A DNA stretch of 64,000 bases from Takakia lepidozioides (GCA_030704615.1 CM060733.1:44952001-45016000); one strand, 5' to 3'; counted from the stretch's first letter, positions 20,475 to 34,022 are shown. The notes: generated by a model not told the origin, from the letters alone. Program-made: numbers and translations.

Positions 20475-22805
20475 AACCCATCGTGCCCTCACTTTTGTGT
20501 ACTGTGTTTCCTTGTATTCTATGAACGAAGTCCATCCTCCCGGATGGAAATTCGGCGCCGCATTTACATCGTAGGGGAGATGGATGAAGTCGTCTCGAGG
20601 GGGCGATAGGCCCACCTGGCACTTACGGCCCATAGTTTGCATGGCACGGATGGAAACTGAAACGGCTACATTCATGGAGCCGCCAATTTTCATCCGTGCA
20701 ACTTCCTATAAGGGGGGAATTTAAATGTGCCATGGAGCCTGAGGAATTGCACCGTTTGCGAACTCATTGTAATCTCCTTGCACAGCTTCCTGCCTCCGCG
20801 TTGCTTCCTCCATCCAGAGGCTGTTGTCATTCAGTGTCCTCCGCTACTCTTTTGCAAGGATGTCGTGCCGCCGCAATCTTGCTGACTGCCCTTATCATGG
20901 CCACGATTATGCGATGTTCAAACCGAAATCAGGAGACGTCATTATGAGCTATGTGCATCAAGATCATCGCCACAATGCAAGCATGCATGGTACCCTTTGG
21001 TGCTTAGCCCCGAGCAAACAGTTAGTCCTGTCTGTTTTCACTGACGCTTCTGGAGTCAATTTGCTAGGCTATGCATGCATGCAATTACAGTGTACCAGGG
21101 TATATCACTTCTCACGGGGCAAGGAAAGAAATAGGCTAAGGGGTTGGAGAAGGGAATTAAGGGGCGCAGACAGCAAAGACCACAGACTGGGAGGGAAGAG
21201 TAGAGAGGCAGGAAAAAGCAGTAGGGGGAGGGTGGAGCAATGTAATAGTGGCTCTTTCTCATGCACAAGAGGCTGGCCCACAATGCTCGTACCCCCAACC
21301 GTTCCCCAACTTCAACTGACGTTTTCTTCATCTTCACTTGGACAGGTTCAGAAGCAAACAAAGGTAGACCAACAGTACACATTCACACACGGCAAAAGCT
21401 TGAAGCTGTGCGTTGGAATCCAGCAAATCAAGATGAGGTATATTGAGCATCGAATCCAGCAACAAAGCAAGTTACATAAAGATGGCACACAATTTTGATT
21501 TTAGTGCATCTTTATGTTGATCTCATGCATGTACACCTGAATGCTGAGGCGCAACAATATGCATGTAAATTTAGCAGGTAAGGGTGTACTCATACCGTTG
21601 CCTGCGAATTTTGGCTTGCCACAGCTTTATGGCCATCGACCTGGTTGGAAACTAACCCTCCCCGAGCCTTTCGTGGTTCCACACCCACCAGGGTTTAGCT
21701 TATCCCCGCAACTTAGCTGCAGGATAAACTTAATTTCCCACAACTGCCATTAAGGTGCTTGCAGAGGCACTTGTCTACATGCAAACTTGACAGCCGATAT
21801 AGCAGGTAAGGGGGGATAGACTGGCAAAGTCTTGGCAGGAAATATGGGAAAACGGGATGTGGGGCTGGGTGTGCGCACAATGGAATATTTGGAGGACTAT
21901 TACCGCTTTGAGCGAGGTGAGGGTGAGGGTCAATGCGGTCCGTGGGTGCTGCAAATTGTTGACCTTGATATACCCAGCTGGAATGGGAAGCCGGACAGAT
22001 CATGCACGGCCATGCTTTGGCGCTGGAACTGCTGCCAGTGGACCAGGGAGGACTGCACCGGCGAGAACTTTATTTGTGGAGTTCACTGCGCTTTTCCAGT
22101 ATATGGAGACATTCGCCTGAGTTGCAAAGACGAATCGCACGGGCATATGAGGCCCACAGTGACCGTGTCAATGTATGATGGTGGTATCATTGATGGGCAT
22201 GACCACCAAGGGCACTAGAACGACCGCAATGCATTTTACCTGGAGGTGCCGCGTCACTAATGAGCTTGTTTTGAGGGCTATCGAAGCTCTGTCGACTTGG
22301 TGACGCCCATGTAGAAGGCGGAAGGGTTTTAGACTTGTTTGGACTTGCTTATGCGCTCACACGGTAAGAAATACGAAACTATTTGAAAACTGTGCTTATG
22401 CGGAAAAAAAAATCATGAAATTAGCACAATGACCCACAAATATATCTGCCAGAACTCAAAGATGAGCGCACGTAAACAATGTGGCATTTGATAACATTGT
22501 GTTTAGAACATCCCCAATAACCACCCAAAAAATGGGTTTCGCCGGCGAAATGCAAATGGGTTTTTGCCTAGTTTCGCCAACGAAAGGTTCAAATGATCTG
22601 ACAAGTGCATGTGCATTCTGATCTTCACGTTTAAGTTATATGCAGATTCGATGTATCCCCTATTAACGCAGTAAAGTCCCTATGTCTGCCTATTATTTGT
22701 ATTTATGCTGATGTACATATTACCCCCATAACCGTTGATTCTGCTCACGCGGCCGTTTTTTTTGTGCTCACGCCGTTTCTCTTAACTCAGTGCTCGCGCT
22801 ATACC
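20475..22805. other. Spacer after the integrase; 128-codon frame of unknown origin
   Basis: The first about 250 bases may be the start of an LTR, but no partner was found. A frame at 21832-22218 (128 codons, MAGNMGKRDVGLGV...; several Cys and Trp, as in WRWNCCQW and CTGENFICGVHC) is open but unrecognised, and a 224-codon frame at 20824-21498 lacks coding character. Both are listed as unproven. Confidence 0.3.
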
Positions 22806-22809
22806 AACC

Positions 22810-23480
22810 CCCAACAATGTCTATAAAAAACACAATGCTTAAGTGTATTAACTAATTCATTACATAAACAATAAGAATTTATTAGACTATTATTAGGCAA
22901 TTCTTGGTGGATTAGGTTGTTACACGTGTGTTGACAATGTCTATCAAGAACACACGAGTCTGGTATATTAACTAATCAATTGTGCCAACAATATGATTAT
23001 ACTAGCTTATTATTGGGCATATAAACTAGGTGGTCGTTGTGTGCACATTAGGTTGCTAAATATGTGTTGACAATGTGTGTAAAAAACACAACGTGCTTAG
23101 GTGTATTAACAAGACTTTACTAGCTTATTATTAGGCAAATTAGGGTGGGTTAGGTTTCTAAGTGTCTGTTGACAATGTTTATCAAGAACATGCTCATAAA
23201 AATTCACTTAGGTATATTAACTAATTAGTTATATGAACACCAAAAAATCTACCCGTTTACTATTGGATATATTTGGGTGGTCATTGTACGTGGGTTAGGT
23301 TGCTAGGGGTGTTTACAATGTCCATCGAAACACACTCACGTGTATTAATTAATCAACAATAAAAATATATTAATTTATTATTGGGCATATTTAGTGGGGT
23401 CAATGTGTGCAAGTTTGGTAGTAGAGTTTTATTAAGTTACTTGATATGTGTGTTAATAATGTCAAGTACACACTCACATG
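22810..23480 (+). repeat. Degenerate satellite, unit about 100-145 bp
   Basis: Six or so diverged units each hold GTTGACAATGTCTATCAAGAACACAC-like text followed by GTATATTAACTAAT..., TAGCTTATTATTGGGCATAT and GGTGG...GTTAGGTTGC. Unit starts are visible near 22815, 22928, 23070, 23168, 23310 and 23453. A lone later echo is at about 23765. Unit length varies through indels. Confidence 0.75.
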
Positions 23481-26400
23481 TTAATTAAGTTTTACGGAGG
23501 TTACAGATAGCTTATTATTGCGCATATTTAGTTGGTCACTATTTGCATGTTTAATATAAAATTTTGTAAGTTTGCACATTGCTATGAAGAACTCATGAGT
23601 CACAGTTTTGAGTAACAGGGCTTTAGGGTCTAATTCTAAATAATAATGATTAATGGTTTAGGGTTTAACACTAAGTGTTAAATAGTTACATGAACAACAA
23701 CATATTATCATATTATCATGCACTAGATGTTATTTTGTAAAGGTCTTATAGCATTGCTAATCGTGTGTTGACAATAATTATGTCTAGAAAATATCTACAG
23801 ACAGTCATGTGTTAATTAAAGACAGAAACAACAACTAGGTTGCACAAAATGATGTGACATGACGTGAATATTCGAAGAATAATGATGCAAATTGACGCTA
23901 GGATGCGGAGTCATGATATAACGCTGAATCACTATTTCGTCTACATAGAGTCATTTTGTGCAACCTTGAGTTCAACAAGATACCATTTAATAATTAAAGT
24001 GATGACAGATGATCGTGATATGAGCAGCCTAACCGGTACCAAATTTGCTAGTGCATCCAATGAATCAATTAAAACTCTCAAAACTTGTCAACATTGACAT
24101 TTTGACACGAACTATAACATCAATCATGTTATAAATATAACTATATCTTAATTGTATGGACCCCTTTGACAATCAAATTAAGCCCTTTGGGATGGAGTTA
24201 AATTTGCTCTGCAAGAGTCATTCTCTTCTTTCTCCTCCCACTACAAGCACATGAGTGTAATATTGAATCTAAGTATTAATTCGAATATATCAACTCACTT
24301 TCTTCTTTTCCGTGTATGTGTATGTACAATGACGAGAAGACAAGGTTTTTCTGCCATACCACAACTTGGAAAGGATATATTATTGTTCAATTGTGTTCTA
24401 CCAATCATCATTATTGGATGTCTCTCCCTATTATCTGCAACGTCTTATGATTACCAAGCACAGTTGCAGAATCATTTGGCTTACCCCATTTCATTTACTT
24501 GCGAATATGATGATCCTGCTCATACGACCTGGTCATTTGTAAGAACTCTCCATCTGATTCATGAATATCGCATCATAATATTGAAAAGTTCTCTAACAAG
24601 TTGTACATGATTGCATTTAGGCCAATTCATTATTATCTTTGCATAATAATGCATTCTCTATTTCAACCCTTACGTGCCTATTTAGCCTATTTTGGGCCTT
24701 TGTTTTTCTAGTATGGTTTTCTCATATTTCAATCAATTGATCCAAATTTTGAGCTGCTGATGCCATGGAATCCAATACGTGATTTGTAGGATTTTTTTTT
24801 TATTAGCGTTTTAATTTTCCCAATCAAAGAAAGGGAAGTTTGGTTTGTGGTGTGAGAATTTTAACATCTCCGAAACATGAAAAAACTCTCCTCTTACATA
24901 AGAAAATGTCTCTTCCATACTGACCCCCAATCTGGTTTGACCAAGTGTCATTACACCATCTTTTGCCTGGAATGCTTTTTTGTTTCTTGGATTGGATGCA
25001 ACATCCTATCAAGATGAATTGGGAGTAGATTAAGCTAATTTGAAAATCATCTCATCACCCAAATCTTCAAAATAAGAAATCCCATTTGTAATTTTGGTGT
25101 GCGCCCAAAAATGGGCCGCCCGCTTGCAACGGTGGATTTTTCTCAATTTTCACCTGAATGCCTTATAGATTGGCAGATCCCTTTAGCAGGAATATATGCA
25201 CATAATGTGCGGTCAGAATTTTGAAATTGTTTTTTTTCCACAAAATTAGAAGGCTTTTTCAGCTTAGGGATTGGGTTTTTGAAAAGAAAAAAATGGCTAC
25301 TGGGCGCTTAAGGGTTAACCTTGACGGAGGCTAGAGTTGATGAACTACCATATCTTCATGATGTACAGATTTTTACTTTATATGGTTTATTATTATTATT
25401 ATTATCATTTTCTCCAAAACATATTTTCTAATTTATTTTGGATCACTATGTTTTTTTTTCCTCTTTTAAGAACACAAATCAAAATTTCAAGTGTGTGAGA
25501 TACATAATAAGTTAGATATTGTAAACCCCGTAATTTGTAGCTCTTGTAGAGCTCGTACAAGCAAAATTACAGCTTCACTGCATCTCCTAATGATGATTTC
25601 AATCTTGAGCATTGCAGACTTCAAATCCACATAAAATATCTAATATTTTTATAACGTGGAGGCATTCGATGATGTTGATTTGTACGGGTACATATACCAA
25701 TTCGGAAGGGAATACTTACACTCACAGATGGCAAGTCGCTGCAAACTGGTACCGAGGAGAATCAATTACTTGGAAAATCTTTCAAAGTGGTGGTTGTATG
25801 TTTCATGATGATGACATAGAACGTTGTCGACTAAATTGGATTTGGTAGTGAACCATATGATATCTAGATTCAGATGTGAAAAATAGTGTGATGGTGGTCT
25901 TGTTGAAAAACAAATAGGGATGAATTAGAAGGTACAACCATGAAGCACAAGAAAATGTTATATACGATCATCTACAGACTACTACTTTCACTCAAGTGGG
26001 GATGGGGCTTGAGGTGCATGTAACGATGTTTGACTAGTGGTAGCACATCATGCGAGGCATGCACTTAGAGCAGTTTTTAGTAACTCACTTTTATCAAAAA
26101 TCCGGACTTTCAAGAAGTCTGGATTTAATGAAATACGAAGCTAATACGAAGTTAATATGGAGATAAAATTTAAAATGAATGTAATTGAGTATATTTTTAT
26201 TATATGATAATCATCATTATAATATAAAATTAATTATTAAAAACATGTATCCATTTTTATATTCAATTTCCACTTTGACTGGCGAGCTCATTCACATTTA
26301 TGTTTGTAGAAAAGAAGGTAATATGTTTAATCTTTGAACACTTAGAGCATTGATGTAACATTCCGTTATGATAAGTATCCCAAAGTAGTACCAAACACAA

Positions 26401-27270
26401 AAGTATGTCTTTGAATCACAAAAGATGTCTATATTTCTCATTCGAAAAATGAAGCCATGTTTGGTACTCACACATTAATATGTCTTGTACCATGTACTGA
26501 TACATACATATGAATATCATCTTATCAAACATAGAAAATATATTTCAACATAAGGATGACTTGGACCATACTGTACTAGATTTCTTTTGTTTATACTACA
26601 AGACAATGTTCGGGAGTAACTTGCTACCAATATTCGTAAGATGCTGAGTTAGATTGTCCTTGCAATACGATTCATTTGCAAGACGATTACTATGCAAAAA
26701 GGCATAACTCTATGTCGTCGTTTACTTATAGTACCTTGGTTCGATGTACACTTGCCAATATGAAGATGACTAAGAAGAATCAGATTGATATAATGAGTCC
26801 CAATGCCAGTAGAGATGATTCTATTCTTGCTATGGTGGAACATAGTACCATCCGAAATTAACACTAGCAACCACACTGCGAAAACATAAAAACGAGATAC
26901 TAAGTCCTCCAAATCGAATTCGAAGTACCATGAAGCCATGAATGAAAAATTATTTAAGAATTAACGAAAATTAAAAATTAAATTTTTTATCATGATCACC
27001 AAATAAAATTTGTGTACCAAGATAGTTAGGTTGAAGAAGACGATCCCTACGGCATGCACGCTGCTCATACTACAACAGATGAAAATTAGTATACAAACAC
27101 CTATCCGGCTTTCCAACATTCTGGAAAGACATCATTCTGGGCGCATGACCAAATATCGATGTAAACATTCGCCATCAACAACTTCAAAAAATTGATTACA
27201 CTTGGACGAAGAATTACAAATGGTGTTTCTGACACTTGAAGTTTAATGCGTCGTCATGGATATTTAGGTC
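23481..27270. other. Long AT-rich spacer, no gene seen
   Basis: Apart from an ATT microsatellite at 25388-25408 and homopolymer T and A runs, I see no coding or structural signal. The short frames in it are AT-rich and show no similarity that I recognise. Confidence 0.5.
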
Positions 27271-28068
27271 TCACCATAGAAGTTGAGTTTGCGTTTCCTG
27301 CATCACAAGATCTGCAAACGATAACCTAGGCTGCTGATTAAATTGAGATTGCTTAGTGGGACTGGATTTTGGGGATCTTTGTAATATTTGAGGAGCAACA
27401 TACATCATGTTGATTCTGGCCAAAGGGTTTGTGAGTGTTCCAAGGGGCTGAGTAGCAGTGTTACTTAAGGTCACTGGAGATTTGCATCAATCATTTTGTA
27501 AGTAGTGAAGTGTAATCTGCGTAGGATGATCCCTCTATGTGGCTAAATGCAACCCGGTCCGTCCCTTTGCTTTATCAGGAAATGTGGTGTGGATCACCTG
27601 AAATTATGTTACATAGGCTGTGTTATGTACGAACTTGGCCACATCTCCTGCTCCTTGACTCGAGGAGATTGTGTTCTGATTCTGAGAAGAACACATGGTA
27701 CTGATGGTGCTCCCGCCAGTAGAAATCACTGTTGTAGAGAAGAGACCATTGTCAATGTGAAAGTGGTTGCCATGATTGTCAGTTGCAAATTTGCTGGATG
27801 CACATGATTATACTGATCACGATATGACACTCTCTGACCCCGTAGATTTTGGTCAACTTGCCATTGGGTTGTAGGTTTTGGCCTATCGATGTTTCTTTCT
27901 CGGCAGCGTTCCAAAGGATAACATACTATTCCAACAATGAAGACATGTGACATATTTCCAACAATCTCCTGTTTTGTGACTGGACTGGGGTATTTGTAGG
28001 ATTGGGTGTCTCCATTTTTGCATAACATGGCAGTTTCTGTAGTGACCTCCCTCCATGGTTTTACCCAT
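27271..28068 (-). pseudogene. Possible retroelement gag remnant with zinc-knuckle-like cysteines
   Basis: Two minus-strand frames overlap at 27726-28068. Read together they hold cysteine and histidine spacings like a CCHC knuckle (CLHCWNSMLSFGTL in one frame, VCYPLERCRERN in the other), so a frameshift would be needed. A third frame at 27271-27474 is rich in Q, S, P and K. Confidence is low because the ligands are incomplete. Confidence 0.25.
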
Positions 28069-28635
28069 ATTTGTCCAACAACTCTATATTTTATCTAAAT
28101 TTATATCATGTAGGGTTTCTAACTATAGTAGGTATGTGTATCAATTGTTAGAATCTTGCAAAAATAATCATGTATTAGGGAGCCATGGACTTTAAAAGTT
28201 GATTACTGTGGAGTGCAGATATTACACATAAAATCTTATGGATTGAAAAAATATAATGTACACTCATACAAGCTCAAAGGAAAACACACTAGGGGTGCCA
28301 TTTTTAAATCCAACCCAAATCCACTTTTATATGGACTAGTTATCTTAGGAATTGAGAGCTATGTACTATTTTGCACCTAAAAACAGGTTGATTTGCTCTA
28401 GTCCATAACATCTTATGTTTTGGATTTTTGAGGTGTCGTCTTTTACTAAAAATGCATACAAACCTATAATCTAGCCTGAGGTACCATGTGATATATGGAC
28501 AAGTGGTTGTAAACTCTAGATTTTGACGTCTAAATAATTTTTTAAATTAAAAATTAAAATATTTAGTAAATAATATTTTCAATATTTGAGGAGAGACTCT
28601 TTACTAAAAATGTTGTGTATACTACTATCTATTTT
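28069..28635. other. AT-rich spacer
   Basis: Nothing coding or repeated was recognised. Confidence 0.4.
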
Positions 28636-28959
28636 TTAAAGAACAAACTGACCCTCAAACGCCAACTTCTTGGCAGAGCCAGTCCCACTCCGAACTGACT
28701 TGGGAACCCGGACGACAGGTGACTTGGTAGCAGCAGCAGTCGCAGGACCTTGAACAAAGTCGTCGTCCGAGTCACTCCCTTGGGTCCCCTCCTGCGCCTC
28801 CTCCGATGCCCCGATGGTTTTCTGTTTTTTGGGGGTTACTGTACTCCCCTGTTTCCTTGTCCTTTTCTTTTGGCCTTTATTCTTCTCATTCAATTTCTCC
28901 TGAATTCCTGCCTGAGACTTAAAAATATTTTTTCCATGGACTTCCAATGGACTTAACAT
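28636..28959 (-). CDS. Lysine-rich low-complexity frame, unknown
   Basis: A 107-codon frame begins 2 bases beyond the outer end of the family A LTR. It is basic and low in complexity (KNKGQKKRTRKQGSTVTPKK, then an acidic DSDDDFVQG patch), like nuclear-protein tails. It has an ATG start but no similarity I can name. It may be a piece of a host gene into which the element inserted, or chance. Confidence 0.25.
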   Translation of the reverse strand: MLSPLEVHGKNIFKSQAGIQEKLNEKNKGQKKRTRKQGSTVTPKKQKTIGASEEAQEGTQGSDSDDDFVQGPATAAATKSPVVRVPKSVRSGTGSAKKLAFEGQFVL

Positions 28960-28960
28960 G

Positions 28961-29552
28961 TGTCAAGGACGAGAATATGACTGAACATAAACAAGAGATC
29001 AGACTAGAGATACAAGACTAGACAAGAAGTCAAAGTCGGCGTGGCCGAATGCATGATAGGTAAACATAAATCAAGATGATCTTTATAACAATGGACAAGA
29101 GTACAAGATACTAGAAATCGACTTGAATACTATAATGCTGGAAATTGGACTAAAGTGCTAGAAGCTCTGGGTACTGGAAACAAGAGTAGCTTGACTCGTG
29201 TTGGCGAGACTGAGGAGTGTCCAGTCTCGCCTTTTATATATACTAGTTAGTAGGAAATTTTCTAAGAAGCTTCCCCGATGGAGGTTTCTTGATGGAGAAG
29301 TTTTCTTAAATAAAAGAAGTATTTTGATAGAGAAGTTTCCTTCATATTCATATGAAGCTTCTTGAGCAGTTTCCCAAGTTACTCTCGGTAATTTGATAAA
29401 CTTCCGATAACTTAACAACTAATGATAATTTATGGTAACTTATGATAAATCATGATAGATCATAATAAATCACGGTAAATTATGGTAATATGATAACTTT
29501 GTAACTTCTGGTATTTATTCATGATAAATTCATCTGGGCTATGTCCGTAACA
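28961..29552 (-). mobile_element. 3' LTR of chromovirus (family A), minus strand
   Basis: This 592-bp LTR starts (minus strand) with TGTTACGGACATAGCCC at 29552 and ends CCTTGACA at 28961. It is homologous over its length to the plus-strand LTR at 3751-4351. A polypurine tract (GAGGAGGGGTGA, plus 29553-29564) sits immediately inside, which fixes it as the 3' LTR of the element to its right. No 5' LTR was found in the window. Confidence 0.85.
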
Positions 29553-32500
29553 TCACCCCTCCTCTAGCGCCAAGTTCTTTGAGGAGCGGTAATATCTTGG
29601 ACTTACTTAGAGTTGGAGAAAATCCAAAATCCTGCGAATGATACTTACCAAGTATTCGGCTCTTCGTTCTTGATTCAAATGATTTATAGGTCCCTACAAC
29701 CATCGATAGTGTCCAACACCGTCAACTTGGGACTACGCAGTGATTTGAACATTCTGATTTTCAAAGCTGCATTCAAACATGATTTCGTTGCCATCTGGGT
29801 TTAAAGCCTTAACCTCCAACAAGATTATCAGACTTCGAGTCAACTCCACTTGCCGTCGTACGGGGTCCAGACGAGGAAGTACACGTCGCCTTAGTGACCC
29901 ATCGTCTCGAGGGCGTCAGCGTGATGTTAAAGATTGTGAGAGTCAGAACGGCTGGTCTGATAATTGGGTAAGCGCTAGCTTCAATGTATCTTTTTCCTGT
30001 GACTCCATGCTGCTAGTACAAGATGCAAGAGTGCTGGAAGTGTAGCTATATATATTGATGTGTGGTGCTCCTCATTCCTTAGCGTGTATCAGGTGCATTG
30101 AATGTGGAGTCTTCACCTTGAAGCTCACTTGGCTGACAACATTGTTATGATGTCTTATTGACGTGTAACTCGGGGCTTAGCTGGATATCGTTGATGACAC
30201 TCTTGGACTTTGTCAGATGCATTTGCAAGGTTTCCACGTTAGTTCGCTGATGTCGTAGTACGTCCAATGTACGAAATACTCAAAACGTTTATATTTGATG
30301 TGAGAGTCTAGGACTTTGTTGATTTCATACTCGATTTCATGATTGACTTCAATTAATGGAGGTGGTATAGAAACTTGTCCGGGGATACTTGAGTGATGAT
30401 ACAACTCTAATAATGAGACATGGAAGACTAAGTGGATGCGCATATTTTGTGGAAGTTCAAGCAAAAAACTGACCGGATTTATTTGTTGAATAATTTTGAA
30501 TGGTCCCAGACGTTGATAATCCAACTTCCTTGATGGTCGCGAGGTTTGTATGTCTTGTCGAAGAAGCCATATACGATCTCCGACCTTGAACTGGGGTTGG
30601 AGTTGCCCATGTTGATCTCCATATTCCTTGTATTATTTTTGAGCTTCTGTGATGTGGAATGTAAACTCTTTGTGAATCGTAGCAATGTTAGTAGCAAGGT
30701 TTTCTGCAGCTCGAGGATGATGACCATAATTGGAGAAAAATGGAGTTTGCTTGGTCAAAGAATATATAGTGTTGTTGTAGGCAAACTCAGTTAATGGCAA
30801 AAGGTCCGTTCGATTATCTTGTTGATAATTTAGGTTACAACGAAGATACTGTTCCAAAATCTGGTTTACGCATTCGGTTTGACCATCAGTCTATGGATGA
30901 TTAGTTGTAGAGATGTTGATCTTAGTATCCAATATATGAAATAATTCCCTCCAGAAATTTGATATGAACTGTGGTTTTCGATCAGATACGATGTCATTGG
31001 GGAGTCCATGAATGCGGTAGATATTGTTGAGGAAGAGTCTTGCAGTTTCCTCGCCTGTAACCGTCTTATTACATAGAATGAAATGTGTCATCTTCGTAAA
31101 CGATCCACAATAACAAGGATTGAATCGGTGGTCTTGGAAATTAGAATGTCCGTTATAAAGTCCATAGACACAGGGTCAATGCATGCTTAGAGTGGCTCAA
31201 AAAATATTGTCCACTTAGTGAAATTTTGCCAGTATACCAACTTTGCGCTATGGACACTTGCAACCCTTATATTTTTATACCATCATATATATACTTTCTG
31301 GAAAGAAGAGAATGTAGGGAATCTATTTCACAAAGTGAGATAGGTTGTACCATGTATGAATTTTAGATACTTTTATGCAAAGTTGTAGCGATGTCCGTCC
31401 TATGCATATGAGACCTTCAAATTTAAGTCAAATTTACAAATTTGGTTTGTTGAGCTTGAAATTTGGTACAATATTAGATCACCTACCTATAAAACCAGTG
31501 TAAAATTTTCAGAATCATCTAATGTGTATTCTAGGAATTATGACTGCTCGATTTTGAAATTTTCACTAAAAAAAAAAACCAAAATGGACATGATACTTTA
31601 GTTGATGAATACATACTCAAATTCAATAATTTCAAGTGCATAGGGTATAGCCTACTCTAAAGCATATGTTTAAGACCTCAAAAGTAAAGTATAAGAAAAA
31701 TATAAGAAAAAATAAAATAAAATAAAAGTGAGCAAAAAGTATGCAAAAAAATATACAAAATTTTTGAGAAATGATATCACTCTAGCGTACATTGACCCCA
31801 CAGATGACCATGGACCTTTGGGAATGGGCAATGGTTGAAGAAGACCGTAAGGTCGATGTCGTGGTCTCTTCGCTCTAGCACACGAGTTTCCACATCTCCG
31901 CCACTGTAGTCCCTGGATATCAATTCCATTGTTTTGTTGAAGCCGAAATGTCCTACAGCCGGAAGATCATGACCTGTTTGAAGAATTCGAAGTCATATAG
32001 GTCCTGGAGGTACATAGAGAAGACCCTTGAAGTAAAGTAAGCCATCTTTGAATTCGAAATCGATTATAACATGTGGATGGTCTTGAGGTTGACTTAGTTG
32101 ACTTCGTAGTGTTTTAGCAAATTGGTCGCTTTTCAGTGCTTCCTGAATCTCCTTTATGATCTCTGCATCGTCATAGGTGGACATTGATAGCATATTCAAT
32201 TAGAGATTTATTAGTTTCAAGATGATGGATTTCTGTTGGTCGAAAATTGCGTCTCATGATGTGTTCTACGCTTAAGAAAGCTGGATCCACATGAGATGTA
32301 TGATGCGTAGCTGAAAAAATGTCTGTAATTATCTGAATGACCGAATGAATACCAGTCAACGAACCGACATTTTTTTTGGCGCAAGATACGATCGTCGAGA
32401 AAGAGCATTTGGTTTTCCTTGAAGATATCCGGGACGGTAGGTGATAACAAAATAATAACGAAGTTGGTTTAATTCACTTGATAATGGTTTGCATTTTCTT

Positions 32501-32705
32501 TTGATCCATAAAGACGTCTTTGTTGGAAATAATGTAGCCTAGAAATTCGATCTCAAATTGATGGAAAAGACATTTTTCCAACTTGGCATTAATCCTTCTT
32601 ATCTTAATTTATCAAGAACAAGACGTACATGGCGGTCATGTTCTTCTTCATTCTATGAAAATATTAATATGTCGTCAAAATAGATGACTTCTCTGTATGT
32701 ATTGC
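29553..32705 (-). mobile_element. Ty3 chromovirus internal region, 5' truncated
   Basis: On the minus strand, from high to low coordinate: the end of the reverse transcriptase with the catalytic YFDD (codons at 32671-32682; VIYFDDILIFS), RNase H/tether remnants (32171-32450), the integrase N-terminal segment (31993-32199), the integrase core (SMDFITDIL near 31160; a later DRKPQFISNFWREL), then RIWLLRQD-type GPY/F sequence and a chromodomain (EYEINKVLDSHIKYKRFEYF, in 30213-30524). The chromodomain marks it as a chromovirus. Gag, protease and the start of the reverse transcriptase are absent. Several frameshifts and stops make it non-functional, and a MITE splits the integrase. Confidence 0.85.
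31173..31798. mobile_element. 626-bp MITE inside the integrase, 4-bp target duplication
   Basis: The element begins GGGTCAATGCATGCTTAGAG and ends CTCTAGCGTACATTGACCC, imperfect terminal inverted repeats of about 21 bp. The interior is AT-rich and has no coding sense. It is flanked on both sides by CACA (31169-31172 and 31799-31802). Dropping one CACA copy and the element restores an unbroken integrase frame across the site, which confirms the boundaries. Four-base duplications are unusual; the superfamily is not assigned. Confidence 0.88.
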
Positions 32706-33300
32706 CCACTACTGCAGTGACACTTCTGCAATGGTATCATTCTGTGTTGTTCATATAATGAATTAGTCAATGCACCTGAGCATTGTGTTTTTGACAGAAG
32801 AACACAATGGTTGTTTGGCTCTGTCTGCGGCTCTCGGCTACACTGAGACACATCGTCAAACCGAGACACCAAGATACCCCACACCGCCCCGCTTTACCAG
32901 CCGGGACTCAAAAATCACCAAAAAGAATTATTTGATCCAAGACCCCTTTAAAATATCATACCATTAGGTAATCCCACTTTTCTTTATCCGTTGGTCCAAA
33001 GTCCGCCCCTGGCCACGTGATGTGGCGCCACAGGCCGAGACAGGGGGCGGCGGCCGGACCAGCGGTTCGTGTCCAGCGGTCAATTAATTGCTAAGGGTTC
33101 TCTCCCCAGCTCGCGTGGCTGGGCTATACCGCATGCAAACAAGCTCAGGAAGTTTTCATTTTCACCAGATAATTTCCACACCTGCCTATCGCGTTATCAA
33201 ATGGTTTGTGACTTAGAGGCTGTAGTGCCCTATCAGCCATGTTTGTTGCCAATAACGCGACAGACAAGCAGATCTAATAACGCGACAAAGCATGGTTTTT
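32706..33300. other. Spacer between chromovirus and LINE scrap
   Basis: No coding sense was recognised. The chromovirus homology ends abruptly near 32705, which looks like a truncation breakpoint. Confidence 0.4.
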
Positions 33301-33305
33301 CCACC

Positions 33306-33630
33306 TCAGAGTTGTCCCTCTGCAGTGGACCAATTTAGTGAGACCCCAGCAAGCAGTGCTTGCCAGTTTGAACAACTTTCTGAATATGTGCATCCCAATT
33401 GCAATTGGAGGACCAGAATGTCATGACAGACGTTAGCCTGTAGCCCCCAAAGAGCAACGTATCTCCTCGCGCAATCAACTCCTGGATTGGAAGGAGTCTC
33501 CCCTATGCATGCAAAGTCATCCGCAAACATAGGGGCTGGTATGGTGGCATCACCCACCCTTAATCCAATCCCTCTCTGGATAATCTGGCTCAGAGTGAAG
33601 GTAATGATCCACACAACCCCTGTTTTGCCG
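33306..33630 (-). pseudogene. LINE (non-LTR) reverse transcriptase fragment
   Basis: The minus-strand frame reads LSQIIQRGIGLRVGDATIPA then PMFADDFACIGETPSN. The FADD box is the catalytic motif of non-LTR reverse transcriptases, and the GIGLR lead-in is typical of LINE elements. About 100 codons remain, with no start, endonuclease or RNase H. Confidence 0.75.
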
Positions 33631-33636
33631 AAAGCT

Positions 33637-34022
33637 AGCTTGGCCTTCGTGGAAACAACCTTCAGTTACACCTTGCAAGGCCTGGACATAAGTTCAGCCT
33701 TGACCTCTTTACTTTGGAATTTTTCTATACACCACTTCCGAATTAAACGTTTCACAGATCTGTTGGTGTTGGGAAAACACCTTTTTGATCTCAGTCCAAA
33801 ACAGGAATTGGTCATAGGTACCAATATCAATTCTATCAATCAACACATTGCGCCAGCTTGGCCTTCGTGGAAACAACGTCAATCAGCCACTCAGCCTTGC
33901 TCTTCATTTTGGAATTTTTCTATGCGCCACTTCCGAATTGAACGTTTCACAAATCTGTTGCTGTTGGGAAAACACCTTTTGATCTGAGTCCAAACCAGGA
34001 AGTGGTCATAGGTACCAATATC
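33637..34022. repeat. Direct duplication within LINE-flanking sequence
   Basis: Two diverged copies, about 33637-33835 and 33854-34022, share long text such as TTGGCCTTCGTGGAAACAAC and GAACGTTTCAC(A)AATCTG. They abut the LINE fragment and may be LINE-derived, because the minus strand gives a short frame with VKRSIRKWRIEKFQ. Confidence 0.7.

Noticed and set aside
20824-21498. 224-codon plus-strand frame
   Set aside because: Its composition is not protein-like and no domain is recognisable; it follows a dead retroelement end.
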